Origin: Acidobacteriota bacterium
GTDB taxonomy: Bacteria; Acidobacteriota; Blastocatellia; Pyrinomonadales; Pyrinomonadaceae
Reading direction: 5' to 3'
Length of the DNA stretch: 50,517 bases
NCBI GenBank assembly: GCA_003222895.1
Contig: QHXI01000061.1
Location: forward strand, 1-50,517
In this document: positions 25,684 to 33,425 of the stretch, piece after piece
Layout: every line of letters starts with the position of its first letter
Numbering within the stretch: the stretch's first letter is position 1
Notes under the pieces: model-generated
The model's input: the letters and a program-made list of their open reading frames with translations, nothing else
Database searches by the model: none
What the model was told of the DNA's origin: nothing
Program-made: the position numbers and the translations under genes

Positions 25684-25769
25684 TCGAGTTTCAGGTTTCA
25701 AGTCTCAGGTTTCAAGTTTAGTGCGGTTGCATTTGAACTTGAAACCTGAAACCTTAAATTTGAAACTCG
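25684..25769. repeat. GTTTCAGGTTTCAAGT-type palindromic filler
   Basis: TCGAGTTTCAGGTTTCAAGT on the left and AACTTGAAACCTGAAACC plus TTTGAAACTCGA on the right are inverted, with a short centre. It spans the spacer and touches the ATG of the SDR gene. Confidence 0.88.
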
Positions 25770-26552
25770 ATGCTTTTAGAGAACAGGCTCGCATTCATTA
25801 CCGGCGGCGGACGCGGGATTGGCCGTGCGATCGCACTTGCGTTTGCCGCCGAAGGCGCGAGTATTGTTGTAGCTGCGCGCACGCGAGCTGAAATCGATAA
25901 AGTCGCGAGCGAGGTAGTGAATCAATTCGGTGTCGAATCACTCGCGGTCGAATGCGATGTTGCGAACGCGGAAAGCGTCCTAAGCGCCTTTAGTGATCTT
26001 AAAGAGAAATTTGGCCGCGGGCCCGACATCGTAGTCAACAACGCCGGCATCGCTGAGACGGCGCTGTTCGTTAATACTGATGAGGCGCTGTGGGAATGTC
26101 ACTTGAACATTAATCTCGGCGGAACGTTTCGTTGCACGCATGCGGGGCTGCCGGAAATGATCGAACGCGGCTGGGGCCGCATCATCAACATCGCGTCGAT
26201 TGCGGGAAAGACTGGAGCGCCTTACGTGTCGGCGTACGCTGCATCGAAGCATGGCGTCCTCGGACTAACGCGATCACTGGCGCTTGAGGTCGCCGCGCAG
26301 GGGATCACGGTCAACGCCATTTGTCCTGGTTACGTCGAGACTGAGATGACGTCGCGCGGCATCGAAAACATTGTCGAGAAGACCGGCAAGTCAGCAGACG
26401 AAGCGTTGAAGATGCTCGAGAGGATGAGTCCGCAGAATCGGCTGGTCACACCAGAAGAAGTTGCGGCATTGGCCGTGTTGCTGGCGTCGGAAGACGGTCG
26501 CGGAATCAACGGCCAGGCGATTAATGTTGATGGGGGAACGGTGCTGTTTTGA
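25770..26552 (+). CDS. Short-chain dehydrogenase/reductase, probable 3-hydroxyacyl-CoA or 3-oxoacyl reductase type
   Basis: A 260-residue classical SDR. The NAD(P) loop is ITGGGRGIGRAIALAF. NNAG is in VVNNAGIAET. The catalytic Ser is in IINIASIAGKTG, and Tyr/Lys are in YAASKHGVLG. The C-terminus ends AINVDGGTVLF, as in FabG-like enzymes. In this operon the fitting reaction is oxidation of 3-hydroxyadipyl-CoA to beta-ketoadipyl-CoA; FabG-like fatty-acid synthesis is the alternative. The cofactor preference cannot be told with confidence. Both flanks are palindromic repeats. Last catabolic gene of the cluster before aspS. Confidence 0.86.
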   Translation: MLLENRLAFITGGGRGIGRAIALAFAAEGASIVVAARTRAEIDKVASEVVNQFGVESLAVECDVANAESVLSAFSDLKEKFGRGPDIVVNNAGIAETALFVNTDEALWECHLNINLGGTFRCTHAGLPEMIERGWGRIINIASIAGKTGAPYVSAYAASKHGVLGLTRSLALEVAAQGITVNAICPGYVETEMTSRGIENIVEKTGKSADEALKMLERMSPQNRLVTPEEVAALAVLLASEDGRGINGQAINVDGGTVLF

Positions 26553-26610
26553 AGTTTCAAGTTCGATTGCCGGCTCAACTTGAAACCTGAAACTTGAGAC
26601 TTGAAACCGA
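26551..26610. repeat. TTTCAAGTT-type palindromic filler between the SDR gene and aspS
   Basis: GAAGTTTCAAGTT on the left is inverted to AACTTGAAACCTGAAACTTG on the right, around a centre of about 14 bases. It uses the same words as the element at 25684. It overlaps the last base or two of the SDR stop codon and ends at the aspS ATG. Confidence 0.85.
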
Positions 26611-28416
26611 ATGATCGACAACCTCAACAATCTGCAACGCACGCATTCATGTGGCGCGCTGCGCAAAGAAAACGTCGGCGAGCGGGTGACGTTGATGGGT
26701 TGGTGCGCGCGGCGACGCGACTTTGGTCCGCTTACATTTATCGATTTGCGTGATCGTGATGGGATTACCCAGATCGTTGTCAACCAGGAGAGAGCGTCGC
26801 AGGCGCACGCGAAAGCCAAAGAGGTTCGCGGTGAATACGTGATCGCGGCGATTGGTGAAGTTGTTCTGCGAGATCAGAACTCGATCAATCCGAAATTGGC
26901 CACCGGCGAAATCGAAGTCCAGGCTGCCGAGATCGTTATTCTCAACGATGCGCGTCCGCTGCCGTTTCAACTCGACGCTTCGGACAACACGCTCGCCAGC
27001 GAAGATTTGCGTTTGAAGTATCGCTATCTCGATCTGCGCCGGCCGCAGTTGCAGGCGAACCTGCGCCTGCGTCATCGGATGATTTTGGAAATCAACCGTT
27101 ACATGGACGAGCAGGGCTTCACGCATATCGAAACACCGAACTTGATCAAATCAACGCCGGAAGGCGCGCGTGACTACATCGTGCCTTCGCGAGTTCAGCC
27201 CGGAAAGTTTTTCGCTTTGCCACAATCTCCGCAGATCTTCAAACAGATTTGCATGATCGCCGGACTGGACAAGTACTACCAAATCGCGCGCTGTTTCCGC
27301 GATGAAGATCTACGGGCCGATCGGCAGCCTGAGTTTTCGCAACTCGATGTCGAAATGAGCTTCGCCACGACCGAGCAAATCTACGCGCTCGTCGAAGGGT
27401 TGTTCGCGCGGATCTTTCGCTTGATCGACGTTGATTTGCAGACGCCTTTTCCGCGTTTCACGTTTGCGGAAGTGACGCGACGTTTCGGCTCGGACAAACC
27501 CGATCTCCGGATCCCGGCGATGGAGTTGCAGGACTTTTCAACGGCGCTCGCGGAAACAACGTTCGCGCCGTACGCGTCTGTGCTGTCGTCGAAGGGCGAG
27601 ATCAAAGGAATCGTCGTCAGCGGCGGCGCCACGATGTCGCGCAAGACGCTCGACGAACTACAGGAGTTTGTGAAGCGATACGGTGCGTCGGCGCTGGCCT
27701 GGATCAAGTTGGGCGATGAAGTCTCGTCTTCGCTTTTGAAAGCGCTCGGCAGCGACCAGGTAATCGATCTGGGGGGAATCGCCGGCGCGCAAAAGGGCGA
27801 CGCCGTGCTGATCGTGGCCGGCAAATCGGATGTCGTCACGGCAAGTCTGGGCGCCCTGCGCAACGAAATCGCGAAACGCGAAAAACTGATCCCCGAAGGC
27901 GTGTACGCGCCGCTGTGGGTAACTGAATTTCCGATGTTCGAGTTTCACGAAGACGACGGCCGCTACTACTCCATGCATCATCCCTTCACGTCGCCGATGG
28001 ACGATGACGTCCCGGTGTTTGAGCGCGCGGTCAATGGCGAGATTGAACTGTTCGGACAGATTCGCGCGAAAGCGTACGACGCAGTCATCAATGGAGTTGA
28101 AGTGGCGGGAGGCTCAATCCGGATTCACCGGCGCGACGTGCAGGCGCTCGTTTTCAAAGCGCTCGGCATGACGGAAGAAATAGCGCGCGCGCGCTTCGGA
28201 TTCTTCCTTGACGCTCTGGCGTATGGAACTCCGCCGCACGGCGGCATCGCATCGGGAATCGAGCGCACGCTGATGGTGCTGGTGCCGACGGAAAACATTC
28301 GCGACGTGATGGCGTTCCCGAAAACTGCATCGGCGCAAGACTTAATGATCGACGCGCCCGGCGAAGTCGACGAGCGGCAGTTGGCAGAGTTGCGGTTGAA
28401 GATTGTGAAGGAGTGA
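26611..28416 (+). CDS. aspS: Aspartyl-tRNA synthetase (AspRS, bacterial type)
   Basis: A 601-residue class II synthetase that charges tRNA-Asp with aspartate. The N-terminal OB-fold anticodon domain reads GERVTLMGWCARRRDFGPL. Motif 1 region: FTHIETPNLIKSTPEGARDY. Motif 2: YYQIARCFRDEDLRADRQPE with FSQLDVEMSF. The bacterial insertion (GAD) domain spans about residues 285-420. Motif 3: PPHGGIASGIERTLMVLV. Length and the GAD domain mark the bacterial form. It may also charge Asn if the genome lacks AsnRS; this cannot be judged here. The ATG is preceded directly by a repeat and has no Shine-Dalgarno. It lies at the end of the box cluster but is a housekeeping gene. Confidence 0.96.
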   Translation: MIDNLNNLQRTHSCGALRKENVGERVTLMGWCARRRDFGPLTFIDLRDRDGITQIVVNQERASQAHAKAKEVRGEYVIAAIGEVVLRDQNSINPKLATGEIEVQAAEIVILNDARPLPFQLDASDNTLASEDLRLKYRYLDLRRPQLQANLRLRHRMILEINRYMDEQGFTHIETPNLIKSTPEGARDYIVPSRVQPGKFFALPQSPQIFKQICMIAGLDKYYQIARCFRDEDLRADRQPEFSQLDVEMSFATTEQIYALVEGLFARIFRLIDVDLQTPFPRFTFAEVTRRFGSDKPDLRIPAMELQDFSTALAETTFAPYASVLSSKGEIKGIVVSGGATMSRKTLDELQEFVKRYGASALAWIKLGDEVSSSLLKALGSDQVIDLGGIAGAQKGDAVLIVAGKSDVVTASLGALRNEIAKREKLIPEGVYAPLWVTEFPMFEFHEDDGRYYSMHHPFTSPMDDDVPVFERAVNGEIELFGQIRAKAYDAVINGVEVAGGSIRIHRRDVQALVFKALGMTEEIARARFGFFLDALAYGTPPHGGIASGIERTLMVLVPTENIRDVMAFPKTASAQDLMIDAPGEVDERQLAELRLKIVKE

Positions 28417-28460
28417 GATCGATTCGGGTTGAGTGATCCCTGCGCGGGGCCGCGGGTTTT

Positions 28461-28565
28461 CGTCCCGGTTAAGGACGAAATATTTATAGAACTGAATTCC
28501 TCGAATGACCTCATTGATCTTTCTTGGCGGGGTTCTATAAATATCTCGCTCCTGGTGGAGCGAAG
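28461..28565. repeat. GGACGAAATATTTATAG palindromic element, copy 1
   Basis: GGACGAAATATTTATAGAA on the left faces GGTTCTATAAATATCTCGCTCC on the right, with about 38 bases between. A small GCTCC-TGGT-GGAGC hairpin closes the right end. It follows aspS and has a longer relative at 38924-39066. Confidence 0.88.
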
Positions 28566-28612
28566 ACAAAGCCTTCCGCTCATCAAACGGCGCCGTTACA
28601 TTCGAATAACTG

Positions 28613-29035
28613 ATGATTTCCGTAACACTGGAACAAGTCAGCGAAATAATCGCCCACGCTCGCGAAGCCGCGCCTCATGAATGTTGTGGCTTGATCGGCG
28701 GCACTACCGACGGCGTGGCGCGATCTATTTATCGAGCTCGAAACATCGCGGCTAATCCGCTGGTCACTTACGAAGCCGCGCCCGAAGATTTATTCTCAGC
28801 GCAACGAAAGATGCGCGAGCGCGAAGAAGAATTGATCGCCATCTATCATTCGCATCCACACGCATCCGATCCGCAACCTTCCGCCACAGACGTACGCCTT
28901 GCCTACTACCCATCGGCGGTTTACTTTATTGTTGGATTAACAAACGATGAACCTTGCCTGCGGGCCTTTCGCATTTCTGAAAGCGAGGGACGTTGGGAGG
29001 GTGTCGAATTCGAAATTGTCGACCAGGCGAACTGA
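28613..29035 (+). CDS. JAMM/MPN domain metalloprotease (Mov34 family)
   Basis: A 140-residue protein. The JAMM motif is complete: Glu23 in PHECCGL, His79-x-His81 in IYHSHPHASD, and S-x2-D at 90-93 (PSATD). It binds one zinc. Bacterial single-domain JAMM proteins cut isopeptide-like bonds; known relatives (Mec-type) remove cysteine or small ubiquitin-like carriers in sulfur transfer. No ThiS/MoaD-like partner or E1 gene is nearby, so the partner is unknown. The start at 28613 comes 47 bases after the repeat. It is followed by a membrane protein gene 33 bases later in the same direction, probably co-transcribed. Confidence 0.85.
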   Translation: MISVTLEQVSEIIAHAREAAPHECCGLIGGTTDGVARSIYRARNIAANPLVTYEAAPEDLFSAQRKMREREEELIAIYHSHPHASDPQPSATDVRLAYYPSAVYFIVGLTNDEPCLRAFRISESEGRWEGVEFEIVDQAN

Positions 29036-29068
29036 ACCGTAACAGCAAGGCGTTCGTAGAGAATTCTA

Positions 29069-29806
29069 ATGGAGCCCAAGCGCAGCAAGTACGATACGAA
29101 TCCGCTTGATGAAGGGGTCGCTAGCCGCGCGGACGAATCATTTGACCAGGCGAAAGTGGGGCGGCCGGGCCCGCCGACTGAAGAAGTGCTCGGCGGTCCA
29201 ACGCGCGACATCGGTCGCACGGAAAATAAAGCTGCGCGATTGAATCCCGAAGCCGAAGCGCCGACGCGGCGCATTGATGATGAAGTGACTTCGTACCCAT
29301 CGATCTTCGTGCCGCCGAAAGCTCCCGAGCCTCAATACTACGAGCCGCCAAAAATCAATCGGAACATTTATCAGCCGCCACCGGTTCCGCCGCCCAGCGT
29401 GTATCAACCGCCGCCTGTTCCAATCGCGTTCAAGCCCGGCTCGAACACGGTTGCAGGTCTCAACATTCCGGAACGATGGGCCAAGCTGCTGCCTTATATT
29501 CCGGGGTACATCGGCGCTATTGCGGCGGTAGTTGAATTGCTGCTCGTTCCGCGCGGAGAAACGAACACGCGCTTTCATGCGGCGCAAGGCTTGGCGTTGC
29601 AAATCACGATTCTGGTTGTCTCTGGCGCGTTTACGTTCCTGACTTTGATTTCGGGCAGCAATTTTGGCGCGGGAGTTTTTCGTTTCGCTGCGTTCATTTT
29701 TCTCATTGTCTCGATGATTCGCGCTTTCAAAGGCAAGCCGCATCACATTGCGCCGTTGGACGCTCCGAGAAAGTGGCTCGAAGAAAAGATCAAGCCGAAG
29801 AACTAA
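29069..29806 (+). CDS. Pro-rich membrane protein with DUF4870-like C-terminal domain
   Basis: A 245-residue protein. The first 125 residues are cytoplasmic-looking, charged and then Pro/Tyr-rich, with repeated QPPPVPPPSVYQPPPVPI-like text, a likely disordered linker or protein-binding tail. The C-terminal 110 residues hold about three membrane helices: LLPYIPGYIGAIAAVVELLL, then LALQITILVVSGAFTFLTLI, and FAAFIFLIVSMIRAF. The FHAAQGL word before helix 2 matches the FHARQ-like motif I recall from DUF4870/TM2-related proteins. Function is unknown. Confidence 0.65.
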   Translation: MEPKRSKYDTNPLDEGVASRADESFDQAKVGRPGPPTEEVLGGPTRDIGRTENKAARLNPEAEAPTRRIDDEVTSYPSIFVPPKAPEPQYYEPPKINRNIYQPPPVPPPSVYQPPPVPIAFKPGSNTVAGLNIPERWAKLLPYIPGYIGAIAAVVELLLVPRGETNTRFHAAQGLALQITILVVSGAFTFLTLISGSNFGAGVFRFAAFIFLIVSMIRAFKGKPHHIAPLDAPRKWLEEKIKPKN

Positions 29807-30043
29807 GGGATGGAAGCCCCGGCTGAGCTAAACCAAATCGGGCTGAGCGTGGAACGATTTCGGGCACTGAAATCTAAATCAACAAGTGATTTGCACCGTA
29901 CGAGGTCACAGTTCGCTGGAGATACTGCAATTTCGTCGCAATGGCTTTCGTGGCACTGTGATTGATTCGCGAATTGGGCAAACGGCTTCAGCCAGAAAGC
30001 ATCCAAGCCGAGGGATATTCGAGAGACAATCAAGGAGTTCGGA

Positions 30044-31486
30044 ATGAAGAAATATTTTCAGAGGTCAAATGCATGGCTCGCTGCGCTCATCGCGCTGGCG
30101 ATGTTTGCTATGCCCATCGCCACGCTGGGCCAGACGCAAATCAAACTACACAGCAACAAGTTCAGCCCCGCAGATGATGTCCGGTTGGGACGCCAGGCCG
30201 GCGCTGAGGCAGAGCAGCAGTTTCCTCTGTTGCGTGACGCTCAGGTCAGCGCGTACGTCGAACGAGTGGGCCAGCGACTGGTGGCGGCGATTCCACCCGA
30301 GTTCCAGCATCCCGAATTTCGTTACTACTTCAAAGTCGTAAACGCGAGCGACATCAATGCGTTTGCTTTGCCGGGTGGGCCGATGTACGTGAATCGCGGA
30401 ATGATCGAAGCCGCGCGAACTGAAGGCGAGATGGCCGGCGTCATGGCCCACGAGTTAAGTCACGTAGCGTTGCGTCACGGCACTGCACAGGCGACCAAAG
30501 CTCAAAAGTATGCGGTTGGCGCGGGCGTCGCGGGAATTCTCGGAACGATCCTGACGGGCAGCACAGCCGCCGGGCAACTGGCGCAGCTTCCCGTCGGCGC
30601 TTACTTTTTACATTTCAGTCGTGATTATGAAACGGAGGCTGATTTGCTCGGCGCGCGCATCATGGCAAACGCGGGCTATGATCCGCATGACCTTGCCAAC
30701 GTGTTTCAGACGCTTGAAAGACAAGGTGGCGGTGGCGGCGGCTTCTTGAGCGATCACCCGAGTCCGAAAAATCGCTACGCGCGTATCAACCAGGAAGCGC
30801 AATCCTTGCGCGTCAACACCGCCATGCGAACCGACAGCCGCGAGTTTTTCGGAATTCAAGAACGACTGCGAGGTTATCCGCGAGCGCAGACGATGGCGGA
30901 GATTCAGCGCAGCGGTCGTCGTTATCCAAATCAGGGCTATCCGAATCAGGGCGATCAATATCCGACCGGCGATCGCACGAACTATCCCGCCCCGAACGGC
31001 CGCGTCGACTATCCTTCGTCGCGTTACCGCGCCTATAACGAAGGAACATTCACCGTCAGTATTCCCGACAATTGGCGCGAGCTGAATCAGCAGCAGGGTT
31101 TGTGGTTCGCGCCGAACGGAGGCTATGGCTCGTCAGGCGGCCAGACTGTTTTCACTCATGCGGTGAATTTCGGAACGACGCAATCGCGATATCGCAATCT
31201 GCAACAGGCGACGAACGATTTCATCAACAGCCTGCAGCAGGGCAATGGCAACCTGCGCGCGCGCGGTAATTATCAGCGCATGGATGTCGATGGCCGTAAC
31301 GGCGTGTTGCTGACGCTCGATAACGTGAACGAAGCGACTGGCCGCCCGGAGGTCGTGAACGTGGTGACGACGCAACTTCGCAACGGCGAGCTGTTTTATA
31401 TGATCGCGGTCAGCCCGAGCGACGAATACAGCAGCTATCAGAATACGTTTCTGGCGATACTGCGATCGTTGCGGCTCAACGACTGA
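30044..31486 (+). CDS. Exported M48-family zinc metalloprotease
   Basis: A 480-residue protein. AAGGAG precedes the ATG by 7 bases. The signal peptide is in the first 30 residues (LAALIALAMFAMPIATLGQ). HELSH at 136-140 is the zinc motif; the third ligand is in DYETEADLLGARIM. This is the BepA/LoiP-like M48 arrangement, with quality-control roles at the outer membrane known for relatives. A Gly-rich loop and a SDHPSPKNRYARI block follow. The C-terminal 180 residues contain a Tyr/Gly-rich linker (YPNQGYPNQGDQYP) and a second domain of unknown role with VSIPDNWRELNQQQGLWF. Substrates are not known. Confidence 0.85.
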   Translation: MKKYFQRSNAWLAALIALAMFAMPIATLGQTQIKLHSNKFSPADDVRLGRQAGAEAEQQFPLLRDAQVSAYVERVGQRLVAAIPPEFQHPEFRYYFKVVNASDINAFALPGGPMYVNRGMIEAARTEGEMAGVMAHELSHVALRHGTAQATKAQKYAVGAGVAGILGTILTGSTAAGQLAQLPVGAYFLHFSRDYETEADLLGARIMANAGYDPHDLANVFQTLERQGGGGGGFLSDHPSPKNRYARINQEAQSLRVNTAMRTDSREFFGIQERLRGYPRAQTMAEIQRSGRRYPNQGYPNQGDQYPTGDRTNYPAPNGRVDYPSSRYRAYNEGTFTVSIPDNWRELNQQQGLWFAPNGGYGSSGGQTVFTHAVNFGTTQSRYRNLQQATNDFINSLQQGNGNLRARGNYQRMDVDGRNGVLLTLDNVNEATGRPEVVNVVTTQLRNGELFYMIAVSPSDEYSSYQNTFLAILRSLRLND

Positions 31487-31533
31487 CCAGGCGCATGCTG
31501 ACAATTGCGCGCACACGCTCTGGTGCGCCGCGC

Positions 31534-31562
31534 TTGACACTGAACTAGGCGCTATCTATAGT
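31534..31562 (+). promoter_or_regulatory. Strong sigma-70-type promoter of rpsT
   Basis: TTGACA (31534-31539) and TATAGT (31557-31562) are 17 bases apart, the optimum. The transcript should begin near 31569. Confidence 0.75.
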
Positions 31563-31571
31563 TTCACTTTC

Positions 31572-31600
31572 GCGCTCGCAGCAATGCGGGCGCTTTTATT
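31572..31600 (+). promoter_or_regulatory. Structured leader of rpsT (hairpin with GCAA tetraloop)
   Basis: GCGCTCGCA pairs with TGCGGGCGC (nine pairs, one G-U) around a GCAA GNRA loop, then TTTTATT. It starts within a few bases of the predicted transcript start and lies 25 bases before the rpsT ATG. It could be an attenuator or a binding site for S20, which is known to regulate its own synthesis in E. coli. Confidence 0.5.
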
Positions 31601-31624
31601 GAGAATTAACGGAGATTTTTCGCA

Positions 31625-31894
31625 ATGCCTAATCACAAATCAGCAGAGAAACGCGTTCGTCAAACCGAGCGCCGGCGCGTCATCAATCGACACAATCGCA
31701 CCAAGCTGCGGACTTCAGTAAAGAACCTGCGCAGCGCTTTGGGCGGCAAAGACAACACGGAAATTGGCGCGTTGTTGCCGAAGACGATCTCAGAGATCGA
31801 CAAGGCTGTGCAGAAAGGCGTGCTGCATCGCAATGCGGCCGCGCGTCACAAATCGCGTTTGACCGCGCGAGTCAATCAGGCAGCAGCGAAGTAG
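31625..31894 (+). CDS. rpsT: 30S ribosomal protein S20
   Basis: An 89-residue basic helical protein. It starts MPNHKSAEKRVRQTERR and has the typical NRTKLRTSVKNLR and HRNAAARHKSRLT blocks. S20 binds 16S rRNA near helix 44 and helps early 30S assembly. GGAG lies 10 bases before the ATG at 31625. It forms a single-gene transcription unit with promoter, leader hairpin and terminator all visible. Confidence 0.97.
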   Translation: MPNHKSAEKRVRQTERRRVINRHNRTKLRTSVKNLRSALGGKDNTEIGALLPKTISEIDKAVQKGVLHRNAAARHKSRLTARVNQAAAK

Positions 31895-31945
31895 CTTACG
31901 GACCGCTTGCCGTGGCAGGCGGGTCAAAACATTTCGGTTTTGAAG

Positions 31946-31983
31946 GGCGGATCGATTTATTCGGTCCGCCTCTTTTCTTTTTG
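31946..31983 (+). terminator. Rho-independent terminator of rpsT
   Basis: GGCGGA...TCCGCC arms (31946-31970) around a T-rich loop are followed by TCTTTTCTTTTTG. It also lies just upstream of the gene at 32000, whose Shine-Dalgarno follows at once. Confidence 0.8.
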
Positions 31984-31999
31984 TTTGGAGGAAAAGACG

Positions 32000-32476
32000 A
32001 TGAACTATTTCAAAGACGAAGCAGAACTCGGCGCGTTGGTGCGCGGGTTCGAAATGTGCACGATTCATCCTGCGGAGTTCAAACACTATCAGCATCTTGC
32101 CGTTGCGCTCTGGTACGTCGCGCACTTTCCCGATCGCGAGGCAAGCGACAAGATGCGAAACGGAATTCAGAGACTCGCCGCCGCGCACGGCAAAATGGGT
32201 TACCACGAAACGATCACGATGTTCTGGTTAGAGATTGTGCGAAGGTTCTTCGCTGAGGCCTCGCCTCGCAAATCGATATTGAACCTCGCGAACCGGCTGG
32301 CGGCAAAGTTCGCCGATAAGAATGTAATCTACGAGTACTATTCGGCGGAAGTGTTGGATTCGGCAAACGCGAAAGCGGACTGGGTCGAACCGGATCTCAA
32401 GCCGTTTGAAGAAATCCCCGAAGAATTCAAATCAATAACTCGCACACCAGCATCTCAACCTGCATGCGTGGAGTAG
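32000..32476 (+). CDS. Conserved protein of unknown function with H-x2-H-L and YHET motifs
   Basis: A 158-residue protein from ATG 32000; GGAGGAAAAG just upstream fixes this start. Residues 10-70 contain FKHYQHLAVALWYVAHFP with two His, and a later GYHETITMFWLEIV. I recall a widespread small family with F-x-H-x2-HL...YHET patterns that is annotated only as hypothetical; conserved His suggest metal or small-molecule binding. The last 50 bases overlap the 3' end of holA on the other strand, an unusually deep convergent overlap. It lies directly behind the rpsT terminator. Confidence 0.6.
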   Translation: MNYFKDEAELGALVRGFEMCTIHPAEFKHYQHLAVALWYVAHFPDREASDKMRNGIQRLAAAHGKMGYHETITMFWLEIVRRFFAEASPRKSILNLANRLAAKFADKNVIYEYYSAEVLDSANAKADWVEPDLKPFEEIPEEFKSITRTPASQPACVE

Positions 32477-33425
32477 CCTTCGAAGTCTTGATCGCGAGAT
32501 CGGTTTCCGCGATCCGTTGCAGCGCATGTCTTAGCTTTGTCGCATCGGTCCGCCTCAACATAGAAAGATAATCGCCCTGTTTGAACGGAGGCACGCGCAC
32601 TTCGCTGAAGATTTCTCGCGGCTGCGCCCCGCGATCGAATAACTCTTTGGCCATCGCCAGTCGACGAAAAGTTCCCGCGATGATGCCCGTCAGCAGCACC
32701 GGCTCAACGCCGTCGTCGAGAAAATCGCGCAGCACTTTCATTGCGACGCGCCCGTTGCGCGAGACAATTCCATCGGTCAAATCCCAGTTCATGTGCTCGC
32801 GCGAACGACTGACCAGTTGATCGACGAGTTCCAGCGTGATCCGGCCCGAAGGTAACGCGGCGATGGCGAGCTTGTTCAGTTCGTTCGTCAAGGTCAACAG
32901 ATCGCTGGCGACGACTTCGATCAAGCGACGACCGGCCTCTGGTTCGATGTCGGCATTGAGAGTTTTCAGGTGCGCTTTGATCCAGGCGGGCAGCTCTTTC
33001 GATGGCAGCGGGGCAAACTCGTAAGCGGTGCCGGCCATCAGCTTCTTACCAAACTTTTTTCGCTTGTCGATGTCGTCGCCGACAAAGATCATCACGGTCG
33101 TTTCAACCGGACGCTCGAGATAAGCGAGCAAAAACTCTTCGTCTGCTTCGCGCAGCCGGCTGAAGTTTCGCAGACGCACCACGCGCCGCTCAGACATCAT
33201 CGGCAGTTGCTCAGCCGCGGCGATCGCGTCGCGCACGTCATTGCTGAAAAGATTGAATGATGAATCGTTGAATTCGCGCAGCAGCGTCCCTTGCAGAGCT
33301 GCGTCGGCGATCGCGCGCGCCGCCTGATCGCGCAGAAAAGTTTCGGCGCCGTAGAGATAATAGAAGGGGTCGATCTGGCCCTGCTTCAGCGACTGTTCCA
33401 GATCTTTGCGAGCGCGGGCGGGCAC
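32427..33425 (-). CDS. holA: DNA polymerase III subunit delta (clamp loader)
   Basis: A 332-residue protein that opens the beta clamp during loading. Recognisable parts are the N-terminal FYYLYGAETFLRDQAARAIA, the mid-region RRVVRLRNFSRL, and the C-terminal collar helices with DLLTLTNELNKLA and EPVLLTGIIAGTFRRL. The Walker A lysine is absent, as in all delta subunits. The GTG start at 33425 follows the lptE stop (TAA) with no gap, so translation is coupled. The lptE-holA order is the same as in E. coli. The 3' end overlaps the plus-strand gene at 32000-32476 by 50 bases. Confidence 0.9.
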   Translation of the reverse strand: MPARARKDLEQSLKQGQIDPFYYLYGAETFLRDQAARAIADAALQGTLLREFNDSSFNLFSNDVRDAIAAAEQLPMMSERRVVRLRNFSRLREADEEFLLAYLERPVETTVMIFVGDDIDKRKKFGKKLMAGTAYEFAPLPSKELPAWIKAHLKTLNADIEPEAGRRLIEVVASDLLTLTNELNKLAIAALPSGRITLELVDQLVSRSREHMNWDLTDGIVSRNGRVAMKVLRDFLDDGVEPVLLTGIIAGTFRRLAMAKELFDRGAQPREIFSEVRVPPFKQGDYLSMLRRTDATKLRHALQRIAETDLAIKTSKATPRMQVEMLVCELLI

